Below are positions 22,086 through 32,913 of a stretch of DNA of 64,000 nt, piece after piece. Origin of the DNA: Prorocentrum cordatum. Lineage: Eukaryota; Sar; Dinophyceae; Prorocentrales; Prorocentraceae. Under the pieces are notes generated by a model that searched no databases, was not told the DNA's origin, and saw nothing but the letters and a program-made list of their open reading frames with translations. The DNA lies in NCBI GenBank assembly GCA_963575745.1, contig CAUYUJ010022506.1, positions 52,501 to 116,500 on the forward strand, in the 5' to 3' direction. The stretch's first letter is position 1, and each line of letters begins with the position of its first letter. Position numbers and translations under genes: made by a program.

Positions 22086-22330
22086 ACCACATGAATTGCA
22101 CAGCATAGATTGAACCGCATAGAGTGCACAACATAGATTGCAGCACACTGGCTGCAAAATCATATAATATGTATAAATATACATGTATAGATATAGATTG
22201 CACAGCACAGGTTGGCCAACACATGTGGCACAACATGTAGTGCACAGTATAGATCGTAACAAATCGATTGCACAACATGGATTGCAACACATAGACTGAA
22301 CCACGTAGATTGCACAACAGATATTACTAG
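22086..22330. repeat. Degenerate 'ACATAGATTGCACAAC' repeat
   Basis: Around ten short copies of CATAGATTGCA and AACACAT variants with 12-16 base spacing. Confidence 0.8.
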
Positions 22331-22476
22331 AAACACACTGTTTGGGGTCGACGCTAGCTATTATGCCCAAAGTATGGTACCAAGAACATCATGTCTACAC
22401 ATACACTCAGCACCAACCCTCCTGCTCGATCCCTCAATTCTCCGAGCTTGTTGCCACTGTCACGTGCGAGGAGTAT

Positions 22477-22690
22477 CTACTGGGCGGGGCCATGCTTGAT
22501 CACCAGGCGGATTGAGCAATTCACAAGTTTGGGCACCTCATCCTCATCCCACCTCTCCTGCACGCTCCATGACCTGGTCTCACTCTCAAGCCTGACCCAG
22601 AAGGGATCCCGAGTGCTGCCCAGCACGGAAAAGGCGAGGCAGCCCAACACCCTGACGACGGGACGGCACAGCTGATGCGCAGCACGGCCC
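22477..22690 (-). CDS. Weak exon-like open frame, unknown
   Basis: Read on the minus strand, the open frame covering this interval has balanced amino-acid composition, including the phrase DPFWVRLESETRSWSV and a terminal IKHGPAQ before the stop at 22477. That differs from the low-complexity frames around it. There is no domain, no clear start and no conserved neighbour; the upstream part of the frame runs into a repeat shared with 62 kb. It could be a last exon, a gene relic or chance. I would not call a product. Confidence 0.2.
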
Positions 22691-22739
22691 AAAGCACAGT
22701 GACTGTAAGGCTTGGCCTCCCCTGGACAAGGGGGGCAGG

Positions 22740-22862
22740 CGGAGTAGGGGAGGGTGGAGAGGGGGAGGAGCCTCCCTCCGCGCTCCCGCGAGCGCGGCGG
22801 ATGGGCGAGGATGAGGCCGAATCTCAACTGCCGCTGCGGTTCAGTCGGGCGTGTCCCCCTAC
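22740..22862. repeat. Copy of a GC-rich block also found at 62.09-62.22 kb
   Basis: GGGGGAGGAGCCTCCCT, GCGCTCCCGCGAGCGCGG and GGATGGGCGAGGANGAGGCCGANTCTCAACTGCCGCTGCGG occur in the same order at 62.1-62.2 kb. The unit contains the perfect dyad CTCCCGCGAGCG-like core. Confidence 0.85.
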
Positions 22863-22877
22863 AGGGGGGATGTTCGA

Positions 22878-22927
<50 letters not shown>
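22878..22927. repeat. TA microsatellite
   Basis: About 50 bases of TATATA with one ACATAT interruption. Confidence 0.95.
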
Positions 22928-22936
22928 GTGTTAAAA

Positions 22937-23790
22937 AATTATCGACCCACGAACCCGGAAAGGAATATAGAACTGTAACACGTGTCAGCGTTTTCAAAGA
23001 CACCTGATTGGGTGACGGGCAAATGCAATGCTGAACGTATCGATCTTGATGTACCCTGCCGAGGGCTGTGCTGTGCTGCGCCGTGCTGAATTGCGATGTG
23101 CCATGGCGCGATTGTGCTCTATAGCCTCGTGGATCGAGTCCTCCTTTGCATCCGAGTCCTGACCGAACTGATCTGGAACTTAAGCTCGAGCTGCCTGAAC
23201 ACATAGCAGCTGCCCCAGAGCTAATGGACAACGGGAATGCCAGGAGGACGCGCCGCGAAACGTCCCAAGGGATGCGCCAGGCGACGTGCCAGGGGACGTG
23301 CCATGGGGTCGCACCGCGGGACGTGCCAAGGGGACGCGCTACGGAACGTGCCAATGGATGTGCCACGGGATGTGCCAGGGGACGCGCCACGCGACGTGTC
23401 AGGGGGACTCGCCAAGGGACGCCCCACGGAACGTGCCAAGGAACGTGCCAAGTTGCAATGCTGAGTGTATCGATCTTGATGTACCGTGCCGAAATCTGTG
23501 CTGTGCTGCGCCGTGCTGAATTGCGATGTGCCATGGCGCGATTGTGCTCTATAGCCTCGTGGATCGAGTCCTCCTTTGCATCCGAGTCCTGACCGAACTG
23601 ATCTGGATCTTAAGCTCGAGCTGCCTGAACACATAGTAGCTGCCCCAGAGCTAATGGACAACGGGACATGCCAGGAGGACGCGACGCGGAACGTCTCAAG
23701 GGACGCGCCAAGCGACGTGCCAAGGGACGTGCCATGGGAACGCACCGCGGGACGTGCCAAGGGGACGCGCTACGGAACGTGCTGGGGACA
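22937..23790. repeat. Dispersed ~0.8-kb family, copy 3 (two sub-copies)
   Basis: Same landmarks as at 16.83 and 18.50 kb, with sub-copies near 23035 and 23465 and the same exit into CGAGACATCC units. It is closest to the 18.5-kb copy (both have TTTTCAAAGACACCTGATTG). Confidence 0.88.
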
Positions 23791-24700
23791 AGCGCTTCGC
23801 TCGAGACATCCTTTCAAAATCATCAGAATTCCTACGCGCGGGACGCGGCACGCGCGAGACATCCTCGGAATCCCTGCGAGCGGGACGTGAAAACAAGCAT
23901 TTCGCCTGAGACATCCTCTGAATTCTAGCCCCCCTCGAGGCCCCCGCTCGAGACATCCCCCAAGGTTGCAAAACCAGCGTTTCGCTCGAGACATCCTAGA
24001 CAAATTATCAAAAACAAGCGTTCGTTCGAGACATCCTGCCAAAATCCCAAGAAATCCAAGCAAAACAAGCGAATTAGTCGAGACATCCTCAAAATTCCTA
24101 CGCGCGGGACGCAACACGCGCGAGACATCCTCTGAATTCCTGCGAGCGGGACGTGAAAACAATCATGTCGCCTGAGACATCCTCTGAATTCTGGCCACCC
24201 ACGAGGCCTCCGCTCGAGACATTCTCAACTTTTGCAAAGCCAGCGTTTCGCTCGACACATCCTCAACAAATTATGAAAAACAAACATTTCGTTTGAGCCA
24301 CCCTGTCAAAATTCCAAGAAATCCTCTCAACAAACGAATTAGTCGAGACATCCTCAAAATTCCTGCGCGCGGGACGCGGCACGCGCGAGACATCCTCTGA
24401 ATTCCTGCGAGCGGGACGTGAAAACAAGCAGTTCGCCTGAGACATCCTCTGAATTCTGGCCCCCCACGAAGCTCCCGCTCGAGACATCCTCAAATGTTGC
24501 AAAGCCAGCGTTTCGCTTGACACATCCTCAACAAATTAAAAGAAAAACAAACAAAAAAAAGCGTTTCGCGCGAGACATCCCGTCAAAATCCAAAACAATG
24601 ATGGCAAAATGCACGAATTAGTCGAGACATCCTCAAAATTCCTGCGCGCGGGACGCGGCACGCGCGAGACATCCTCGGAATTCCTGCGCGCGGGGCGCTT
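23791..24700. repeat. 'CGAGACATCCTC' tandem array
   Basis: About 22 units of 35-50 bases, alternating types: AAAACNAGCGTTTCGCTCGAGACATCC and AATTCCTGCGCGCGGGACGCGGCACGCG. A higher-order block of about 260 bases repeats around 23.8, 24.05 and 24.35 kb. Confidence 0.92.
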
Positions 24701-25175
24701 TTTCCGCGTCGCGGTCGAGGCTCCAGACCCTGTTATTTGTCGAGGATTCTGCGAAAAACGCTCCGCACATTCTTTTTTACGAAACGAGGGTCTGCGGACC
24801 TAGTTTGTTATAGAGGATCCGAGATGGGGGGCGCACTTTCCTCGAGCGGGCACGCACGAAACGCACTTTTTCAAAATTACACTACACCCGCGCTCCCAGG
24901 GCCACGATCCCTCGTAAATTACGCTACGTCAGCGCTCCCAGGGCCACGATCCCTCGTAAGGGCTCCTGGGCCCTCCTGGGTCTTCCTTGGACCTCTTGGG
25001 CCCTCCTGGGCTCTCCTGGAGCCTCCTGGAGCTTCTCCTGGGCCCTCCTTGGGCCCCCTGGTGCCTCTTGGAGCCTCCTGGGTCCTCCTGGGCCCTCCTG
25101 GGCTCTCCTGGGCCCTCCTGGGCTCTCCTGGGCTCTCCTGGAGCCTCCTGGGCCCTCCTGGGCGAAGTCAAGGTC
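24701..25175. repeat. 36-bp units and CTCCTGGGCCCTCC tract
   Basis: GGCTCCAGACCCTGTTATTTGTCGAGG block, two 36-bp units (24888-24955), then about 210 bases of CTCCTGGGCCCTCCTGGG 15-mers. Confidence 0.85.
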
Positions 25176-25640
25176 CGAAAACACATGGGACTTGCCACAT
25201 TTCTGAAATTCGGCGCCACTCCTCACGCAGGTCGGCGGGGCGGGGTCAGGATCCGAAAACACAAGGGATTTGCCACATTTCTGGAATTCCGTGCCACCCC
25301 TCACGCAGATCGGCGGGGTCAGAATCCAAAAACACAGGGGATTTGCCACATCTCTGGAATTCCGCGCCGCCCCTCACGCAGATCGGCGGAGTCAGGGTCC
25401 AAAAACACAGGGGATTTGCCACATTTCTGGAATTCCGTGCCACCCCTCACGCAGATCGGCGGGGTCAGGGTCCAAAAACACAGGGGATTTGCCACATTTC
25501 TAGAATTCCGCGCCACCCCTCACGCAGATCGGCGGAGTCAGGGTCCAAAAACACAGGGGATTTGACACATTTCTGACATTCCGTGCCACACCTCACGCAG
25601 ATCGGCGGGGTCAGGGTCAAAAAACACAAGGGATTTCTGC
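25176..25640. repeat. 73-bp tandem repeat, array 2 (about six copies)
   Basis: Same unit and order as 19.66-19.97 kb but two copies longer, with identical terminal variant copy and flank. Confidence 0.95.
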
Positions 25641-25886
25641 TATTTCCGAACTTATGCAACTTCAAGAACCCAAAACTCCGTTCCCAGCGCCGTTCCGGAG
25701 GCCGCGGTACCTCGTTATTTATCGAGCGAACGCGTTTACCTCGCTTTTCATCGTTTAAAGTAGATGTAGGAGAAAAATGGATTTCACCTGTAAAATATCG
25801 AGGTTTCCTTTAAGGCAGTAAAATTCCAAGAGCACGATCTGCGTGAGGGGTGGCGAAAAATGGCCTCCATCCTCACAATTGAAACC

Positions 25887-26006
25887 TGACCGGACAAGAA
25901 CGGGAAGCGCCGTTTTTTATCCACCACGTGCGTCAGAGACCGTATTGGCGAGAACGTCAGAGAAACCCATAAACGCAACAGAACAGACTAAATGATGGCC
26001 TGCCGC
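25887..26006. repeat. 120-bp segment duplicated at 59,274-59,393
   Basis: CTGACCGGACAAGAACGGG through ACAGACTAAATGATGGCCTG is present at both places in the same orientation with only a few changes; the sequences diverge abruptly at both ends. Confidence 0.92.
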
Positions 26007-26247
26007 GTTCCGACGGCCCAAGACGGCCCAAGAGGCCCCCAAGATCGCTTTAAGATCGCCCAAGAGGCCTTCAAGATGGCCCCGAAACGGCCCAAGAAGT
26101 CCCCAAGACGGTCCCAAGAGGGCCCTAACACGGCGCAAGAGGCCTCCAAGACGCCCAAGATGTCTTCCAAGACGGCCAAGATGGCCTCCAAGACGGCTAA
26201 GATGGCTCCAAGAGGGCCCCAAGACGGCCCAAGAGGCCTCGAAGACG
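26007..26247. repeat. CCCAAGACGGCC array
   Basis: Imperfect dodecamer-like units of the CCAAGANGGCC class. Confidence 0.85.
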
Positions 26248-26648
26248 GTCTGCCGTGCTCCTGTGGTCTGCCGTGCTCCTTTGGGGTCTGCCGTGCTCCT
26301 GTGGAGTTTGCCGTGCGAACGTGTGGTCTGCCGTGCTCCTGTGTGGTCTGGCGTGCTCCTGTATGGTCTGCCGTGCTCTTGTGTGGTTTGCCGTGCTCCT
26401 GTGTGGTCTGCCGTGCTCCCGTGGGGTCTGCCGTGTCCTGTGTGGTCTGCCGTGCTCCTGTGTGGTCTGCCGTGCTCCTGTGTGGTCTGCCGTGCTCCTT
26501 CTTGGTCTGCCGTGCTCATGTGCGGTCTGCCGTGCTCCTGTGCGGTCTGCCGTGCGAACGTGTGGACTGCCGTGCTCATTTGGGGTCTGCCTTGCTCCTT
26601 TGTGGTTTGCCGCGCTCCTGTGTGGTCTGCCGTGCTCCTGTGTGGTCA
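26248..26648. repeat. 20-bp 'TCTGCCGTGCTCCTGTGTGG' array, array 1
   Basis: About 20 units, some variants (GCGAACGTGTGG, TTCTTGG). The variants occur in the same order in the array at 59.79-60.29 kb, so the two arrays descend from one. Confidence 0.95.
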
Positions 26649-26925
26649 GCAGACCCAGGGCTGAGGGAAGGCTGGAGCAGTGCTCTGGTGGTCCATCACC
26701 CGCCCAGCTCCGTCCCCTCCCACTCTGGACCGATCTTGCGGGAAGCTGGCTTGTGGCAGCGCATCGCGCGTCCATAGCGTTCGTGTGCTTGCTTTTACCT
26801 CCTTTAATGTCTGCTCCACCTCTCCTTGAGACGCAGAAGCCTCCGAGCGCCGGGAGCAGAAATGATGCACTTTCGAAAAATCTGTTTGGATGAGTTTTGT
26901 TAGCGCGGCCTCGGAATTCAATTTT
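26649..26925. repeat. Array-flank segment also present at 60.29-60.40 kb
   Basis: AGCAGACCCAGGGCTGAGGG through CCGCCCAGCTCCGTCCCC is shared with 60,289-60,360. The rest is spacer before the 197-bp array. Confidence 0.8.
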
Positions 26926-28055
26926 TCCGGCGACGGCCAGAGCCGACGCCAGCGCTGGATCCGGCTCGGCCGCCAGCCCAGGTGCCGGCCCGGGCGTTCG
27001 GTTCGAGCGCCGGCCTGGGTGCCGGAATCGGCCCGGAAGGGGTTCCAGGGCGCCGGGAGCAGAAAATCAATATTTTCGAAAGAAAAATATGTCTTGGAGT
27101 GGCCTTTTTTCCGCACCGCCTCGGAATTCAATTTTCCGGCGCCGGCCGGCGCCGGAACCGGCCCGGGCGCTGGCCCGGGTGCTGGCCCAGGCGTTCGGCT
27201 CGAGCGCCGGCCCGGGTGCCGGAAGCGGCCCGGAAGGGGTTCCCGGGCGCCGGGAGCAGAAAATCAATATTTTCGAAAGAAAAATATGTCTTGGAGTGGC
27301 CTTTTTTCCACCGCCTCGGAATTCAATGAACCGGCCCGGCGCCGGCCCGGGTGCTGGCCCGGGCGTTTGGCTCGAGCGCCGGCCCGGGTGCCAGAAGCGG
27401 CCCGGAAGGGGTTCCCGGGCGCCGGGAGCAGAAAATCAATATTTTCGAAAGAAAAATATGTCTTGGAGTGGCCTTTTTTCGGCACCGCCTCGGAATTCAA
27501 TTTTCCGGCGCCGGCCGGCGCCGGAACCGGCCCGGGCGCTGGCCCGGGTGCTGGCCCGGGCGTTTGGCTCGAGCGCCGGCCCGGGTGCCGGAAGCGGCCC
27601 GGAAGGGGTTCCCGGGCGCCGGGAGCAGAAAATCAATATTTTCGAAAGAAAAATATGTCTTGGAGTGGCCTTTTTTCGGCACCGCCTCGGAATTCAATTT
27701 TCCGGCGCCGGCCGGCGCCGGAACCGGCCCGGGCGCTGGCCCGGGTGCTGGCCCGGGCGTTTGGCTCGAGCGCCGGCCCGGGTGCCAGAAGCGGCCCGGA
27801 AGGGGTTCCCGGGCGCCGGGAGCAGAAAATCAATATTTTCGAAAGAAAAATGTGTCTTGGAGTGGCCTTTTTTCGGCACCGCCTCGGAATTCAATTTTCC
27901 GGCGCCGGCCGGCGCCGGAACCGGCCCGGGCGCTGGCCCGGGTGCCGGCCCGGGCGTTTGGCTCGAGCGCCGGCCCGGGTGCCGGAAGCGGCCCGGAAGG
28001 GGTTCCAGGGCGCCGGGAGGAGAAAATCAATATTTTCGAAAGAAAAATATGTCTT
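26926..28055. repeat. 197-bp tandem satellite, about six copies
   Basis: Unit landmarks: GGAGCAGAAAATCAATATTT, TCGAAAGAAAAATATGTCTT, GGAGTGGCCTTTTTTCGG, CCTCGGAATTCAATTTTCCG and a palindromic GGCGCCGGCCGGCGCC. Copies are anchored near 27057, 27255, 27430, 27626, 27823 and 28018. The last unit is cut at ATGTCTT (28055) where the inverted repeat begins. The first unit is the most diverged. Confidence 0.95.
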
Positions 28056-28199
28056 GCTGGTCTATGCATAGCGCAATTTTTCAATTTTTCCCCCCCGCGG
28101 AGTGCGCCCCAGACATGCGCGCACACGCGCGCTATGCGCGCACATGCATACAGACATATAGACAGACAAACAAGACAGACAGACCGACAAACAGACATA

Positions 28200-28690
28200 C
28201 ACACGATGCATGTATGTATATTTACACATGTATATATATATGTATATATATATATATATGTATATATGTTATCATAAACACACAATTTTATGCGCCCCAG
28301 ACACGCGCGCACACGCACGTTTTGCACGCACATGCATACGACAGACAGACAAACCGACAAACATACTGATAAACATACATACACACATACATACAGACAT
28401 ACAAACATACATATGTATGTATATATATATATATACACATACATACAATGAGAGTGCCGACGCGAGACACGATACATAAAGCAAGCAACTCACTGGTATC
28501 CAAAAAACGGCGTTCTGCCGCGATGTGGTTTTCGACTCGGGCGCCCAACGACGCATATACACATATATGTGTATATGTATGTATGTATATGTAAATATAC
28601 ACATATATATACACACATATATGTATATATATATGTATATACACACATGTAGATGTGCGCGTGTGTATATATATAGTTAATGTGTATTTG
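28200..28690. repeat. ATGTATAT / ACATACAGAC microsatellites in the left arm
   Basis: TATATATG, ACAGACAAAC and ATACATAC tracts in alternation; two copies of a CGCCCCAGACACGCGCGCAC module (about 28105 and 28290). Confidence 0.9.
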
Positions 28691-28959
28691 TACAAAAGAA
28701 CGTACGTTGAATAGCGCAGTGCTACAATGCGCTACCATTGTCCCACGGATGTAGCATGCCATGCAGGATGTTCAAGTAATTCACAGTGGAGGGCTCGCTT
28801 GATGTTCCAAGCCAACATCATGGCGACTTTTCGCATGTGGACACGACCAAACTCCACGCGCGCGCGCGAATGACGCGTGTCACTTGCGCGCGCCGCTCGC
28901 CATGTGAATATTGGCAACTCTTGTTTATGAGACGAATAACATCTTAACGATTAAACCAA

Positions 28960-29450
28960 ATATGTGACCATAATTTCCAGGCCATCATGGCGACTTCTCT
29001 ATTATTGAAAACGTTGAAAAAAACACATGTTAACTTCAAAATCCAATCGGTCACCGTTAAGGGTTCACTTTAGTTTCCAGACCAGCATGGTGGCTTTTCC
29101 ATTGCGGACAATCCAAACTTCGCCACGCGCGCGTCCGCGCGCGCGCGCGATCGGGTGACCCACGCGCGGGCGGGTCACCCGAAATCCCGTTGGCCACCGT
29201 TAAGCGTTCACTTTAGTTCCAAGCCAACATGGCGACTTTTTCATTGTGGACAATGCAGAACTCGCCGCGCGCGCGCCCGCGAGCGCGCGCGATCGGGTGA
29301 CCCACGCGCGGGCGGGTCACCCGAAATCCCGTTGGTCACCGTGAAGGGTTCACTTCAGTTCCAAGCCAACATGGCGACTTTTCCATTGAGGACACTACAG
29401 AACTCGCAGCGCGCGCTTCTCGCGCGCGCGCGATCGCGCGCATGGCGGCT
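28960..29450. repeat. ~130-bp tandem units with GC-dyad core
   Basis: Units carry CCGTTAAGNGTTCACTTTAGTT, CCAAGCCAACATGGCGACTT, TTCCATTGNGGACAATNCA and a core of alternating CGCGCGCG with GGGTGACCCACGCGCGGGC, an almost perfect dyad (GGGTGACCC..GGGTCACCC). About four copies here; further copies at 31.00-31.37 kb and, inverted, at 56.95-57.37 kb. Confidence 0.9.
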
Positions 29451-29679
29451 TTTGTAGCGTAAGTGCACATACATATATAAGCATACACCCACATGTATTT
29501 GATTAGAGGCCCCCATCAACGTATATGCATACATTTGTACATATACAGTATGCACACGCGTATGCAAACAACACATGTATGCACATCTGGATATGCATGT
29601 GCACCCTTACATACACACGCACACATCTGTATATACATAAAATTGTATACATGTGTGCCACCATAAAGTTAATGTCCAT

Positions 29680-30065
29680 CACCTCATCATCATCATCAGC
29701 AACACCATCACCATCGGGACACCCTCATCGTCAGCATCATCATCATCATCACCAGGACACCATCATCATTTTCACCATCTCCATTGGCAACAGCATCATT
29801 ATTAACCTTAGTAGCATTATCATCGGGACACCATCACCATCATCAGCATCATATTCATTATCACCATCACCTTATCATATCATCATCAACATCATCAGGG
29901 CCAGCATCATCTTCTTCATCATCATCTGGACACCATCGTCATCTTCAGCATCATCATCAACATCATCATTATCGGGGCACCATCATTATCACCACCATGC
30001 CCATCATCACCATCATCAACAACAACATCAACAGCGTCATCATCATCATCATCATCACCATGACA
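29680..30065. repeat. CATCAT trinucleotide repeat
   Basis: CATCATCACCATCATC with CGGGACACCATC interruptions at a spacing of about 60-130 bases. Confidence 0.92.
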
Positions 30066-30885
30066 CCGACGGGACACCGGCGGGCTACCAGCAGGACACC
30101 GCGCGGCACACCGGCTGCCGGAAGGGAGATTGTTGGTCCGGCCGCGCCTCAGTCAGCCGGAGGCGGCAAATCTATCGCCCGCCCACGCAGCTTCGCCTCG
30201 CGACGCACGGCACGCACGAACACGAAACCGAAACCGATTTGGGCTCTGCGTTCCGCTCGAGCAAAACATGGGCCGAGCCAAACTGGCAACGACGGAGAAG
30301 GAGGGGGGGGGGGGAAACAGAGAGGGAGGGAGATAAAGGGAAACGCAAAAGCAGCCCCCCCCCCCGTGGGAAAGCCTTCACGCTGCGGCGAGGACTGCGT
30401 AGTCCTCGTGCTGGTCGTACCACGTGTAGTGGTACCTGGGATGCAAACAAAAAGGAAAAATAAAAACAAACAAAAAACATAAAAACAAACAAAACAAACA
30501 TTTGTTTAAAGAAAACATGTATATATATATATCTATAAAAACAAAAACAAGAAAACAAAAAAAAAAAAAAAGTGGGGCGCTTGATTTGCCCAGGAGCACG
30601 CGCCAGCCTCGAACCACACAAGCGCGAGCGCGTGGGGCGTACCCATCTGCCCCCAGTAGGGGGCAGGGGGCCACGAGGACTCGAGGTCTTCTGGCGGCGG
30701 CAGCCACCAGTGAGGCGGCCGCGGCCCCCCAGGCGGGTAGAACCACCACAGGGGCCACGGCCCGAGCCCACGCACGCACACGCGCCGCGCCGCCCATGGC
30801 GGGCGCGCGGCGGGCAACCCCAGGGCGGGGAGGTCCAAAAAATTAATGGGCGGACGGGGGGGGACAGCCCAGCTGGGAGGGGGGG
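30066..30885. other. Unassigned GC-rich spacer with two small hairpins
   Basis: Two adjacent perfect hairpins are visible: AGGACT-GCGT-AGTCCT (30391-30406) and GTACCAC-GTGTA-GTGGTAC (30417-30435). An A-rich tract follows at 30440-30575. No gene recognised. Confidence 0.55.
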
Positions 30886-30888
30886 GGA

Positions 30889-30925
30889 GCCCTGGCGGCT
30901 CAGTCGGTAGGACCGCCGCCAGGGC
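30889..30925 (+). other. Perfect 11-bp hairpin with tRNA A-box-like loop
   Basis: Stem GCCCTGGCGGC / GCCGCCAGGGC is perfect with a 15-base loop. The loop and inner stem read GGCTCAGTCGGTAGGAC, close to the D-arm/A box of eukaryotic tRNAs. There is no following anticodon arm or GGTTCGANTCC B box in the next 80 bases, so it is not called a tRNA. Confidence 0.4.
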
Positions 30926-30989
30926 ATCCTCCCCCGTTTCCCATTCCAGCAGCAAGATATTCATCTTTGCTTGGGCCGCTACGTTGAAA

Positions 30990-31375
30990 GAGCATGTTAA
31001 ATTCAAAATCCAATCGGTCATCGTTAAGGGTTCACTTTAGTTTCCAGACCAACATGGTGACTTTTCCATTGCGGACAATCCAAACTTCGCCACGCGCGCG
31101 TCCGCGCGCGCGCGATGTGGTGACCCACGCGTGGGCGTGTCACCCGAAATCAAATCACGCTGGTCGCAGTTTTTTTTAAACAAAAAATAAAGAACTAAAA
31201 AAATAGATAAAAATAGAAAAAAATAAAATAATAAAAAAAAAACGAAAACACAAATAAACAACGCATGCGAACTTCAAAATGCGACCGGCCAGTGTTAAGG
31301 GTTCACTTGGGTTTCCAGTCCAACATGGCGACTTGCCCACAGTGGACAACATGCAAAAGTCGCCGCGCGCGCACC
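30990..31375. repeat. Extra copies of the ~130-bp GC-dyad unit
   Basis: Two further copies (about 31000-31155 and 31265-31370) of the unit in the inverted-repeat arm, separated by an A-rich tract (31175-31260). Confidence 0.88.
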
Positions 31376-31861
31376 CACGATGGCCCCAAGAGGCCCTCAA
31401 AGGATATCTCAAAAAGTGGCCCCCAGAAAGTCCCAGGATACCCTCATATGGCCCCAAGACACCCAAGAGCCCCATTGGGCAACCAAGGCACCCTCAAGAA
31501 CGCCCCAATGGGAATCCACTATTCACCAAAAAATGTTCCGAGAGGCATCCAAGAGGACTCTAGTGCTCGCCCTCCTCCTGCATCCTCCATATCCTCCTCA
31601 TCCTCATCTTATGTGTCATCATGCTCCATCGTTCCTTATCAATCCATGTTATCATCCTTCTCCGAAAGCGCCCCGAAGAGACCCGAAGACACACACCTGG
31701 AAACTCTGCCCCGCAACCCAGGCACGGTGGCGGGATGGGCCGAATACCCAGCAACATGCTGCGCCTCAGTGTCAGCCTGCAGCGCGGATGCTCGAAGCCG
31801 CCGCTGCTTCGGACCAGGGAGCCGTCGGCGTCGTCGGCGCCGCCGTCGCGTCCTTCCCTCC

Positions 31862-31892
<31 letters not shown>

Positions 31893-32325
31893 CCTCTCGC
31901 CTCTCCGGGAGGCGGGCGGGGCCGAAGCTTGGGCGCTTCTCCTCCTCCTCCTTCTCCTCCTCCCCCTCCTCGACTCGAGGTCCAGCCCCTGCGCCCCCCG
32001 TCCCTCAGGCCACGCGCAGGTTGGAGGAGGAAGGGAAGGAGGAGGAGGAAGAAAGAGTGGAAGGAACGGCGAGCGACGAGGAATACGGCGATGAGGAAGA
32101 GGATCAGAAAAGGAATGAAAAACGAGCTCACACATCACAATCCGTTCGGTCACGGGGGAAATGAGGAGAGGGGAAGGGAGGAGGTGGGGCCTCTTGGGGG
32201 CCTCGTGGAACCTCGTTGGGGCCTCTTGGAGAAGACCCCCCGGGGCTGAGGGCTCGAAATGTCGGATCGGGTGTATCATTTGCCCTTTTAGGAGGGACCG
32301 TTTACGGGGATGACCGTGGTTGCGT
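31376..32325. other. CCCCAAGAGGCC-type tract and unassigned spacer
   Basis: 31376-31560 is of the CCAAGAGGCC class; 31561-32250 holds a CT microsatellite (31866-31893) and purine/pyrimidine tracts. No gene recognised. Confidence 0.5.
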
Positions 32326-32329
32326 TTTT

Positions 32330-32840
32330 TATAATGATGGTGTTTGTAGTGTTTATGGCGAAGATGATGCTGACGACGGCGACGACGGCGCTGACGATGG
32401 CGACGGCGTTGGCGATGATGGTGGCGATGGTGATGACGGTGATGGTGGTGATGAGGATGATGGAGGTGATCAGCATGAGGCTGGTGATGAGGTTCAGGAT
32501 GAGGTTAAGAATGAGGATGACGAGGGCGACGATGATGACGATGATGATGGTGATGATGGTGATGCTGATGGTGATGGTGATAATGCTGATGATCAGTATG
32601 CTGGTGCTAATGCTGGTGCTGGTGATGATGCTGATGATGAGTATGATGATGCTGATGATGATGTGATGATGATGCTGATGATGATGGTGATGATGGTGAT
32701 GGTGATGATGATGCTGATGGTGATGGTGATGGTTGTGGTGCTGGCGGTGATGGCGATGCTGATGATGATTGCGATCGTGGTGGTGATGGTGCTGATGACG
32801 GTGAGTGTCATAATTATGATGGTGATGGAGATGATGTTCA
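32330..32840. repeat. GATGGTGAT trinucleotide repeat
   Basis: About 500 bases of GAT/GGT/GCT triplets, ending about 75 bases before the 3' end of the methyltransferase gene. Confidence 0.93.
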
Positions 32841-32858
32841 ACGTGTTGGACTCGTCCT

Positions 32859-32880
32859 TGTAGACGACTCTCCGTCTACA
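32859..32880. other. Hairpin just 3' of the methyltransferase stop codon
   Basis: TGTAGACG / CGTCTACA, perfect 8-bp stem with a 6-base loop, 33 bases beyond the stop. Could be part of the 3' UTR; no function implied. Confidence 0.5.
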
Positions 32881-32913
32881 TATCACCCCAAAGCGCAGCG
32901 ACGCGGCACCGAC

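Larger units (their letters stand above)
28057..29657 (+). repeat. Left arm of ~1.6-kb inverted repeat bounding the 30.3-kb block
   Basis: Starts CTGGTCTATGCATAGCGC and matches, inverted, 56741-58391 over essentially its whole length, including AT and CA microsatellites, the CGCGCGC-flanked tandem units at 28.9-29.45 kb and the end phrase CATACACACGCACACATCTG. Outside this arm lies the 197-bp satellite, interrupted within its unit. The inner limit is at GTATACATGTGTG (29657). Confidence 0.88.

Noticed and set aside
20338-22086. 582-codon open frame
   Set aside because: Follows from a 234-bp tandem repeat with period divisible by three and few stops; several frames are equally open.
23791-24700. 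CRISPR-like array (regular repeats with short spacers)
   Set aside because: Repeats are degenerate, 'spacers' are themselves repeated, period varies, and no cas genes exist; a eukaryotic satellite.
1-28000. Ribosomal RNA or tRNA genes in the repeat-rich left part
   Set aside because: No rRNA core phrases and no A-box/B-box pair with cloverleaf spacing were seen.
26890-28369. 490-codon open frame over the 197-bp satellite
   Set aside because: Runs through satellite units and then AT microsatellite; residues are Ala/Gly/Pro/Arg repeats with no start context.
28200-28760. Tyr/Ile/Cys/Val 'membrane' frames
   Set aside because: Translations of TATATG and ACATAC microsatellites, seen again inverted at 57.7-58.3 kb.
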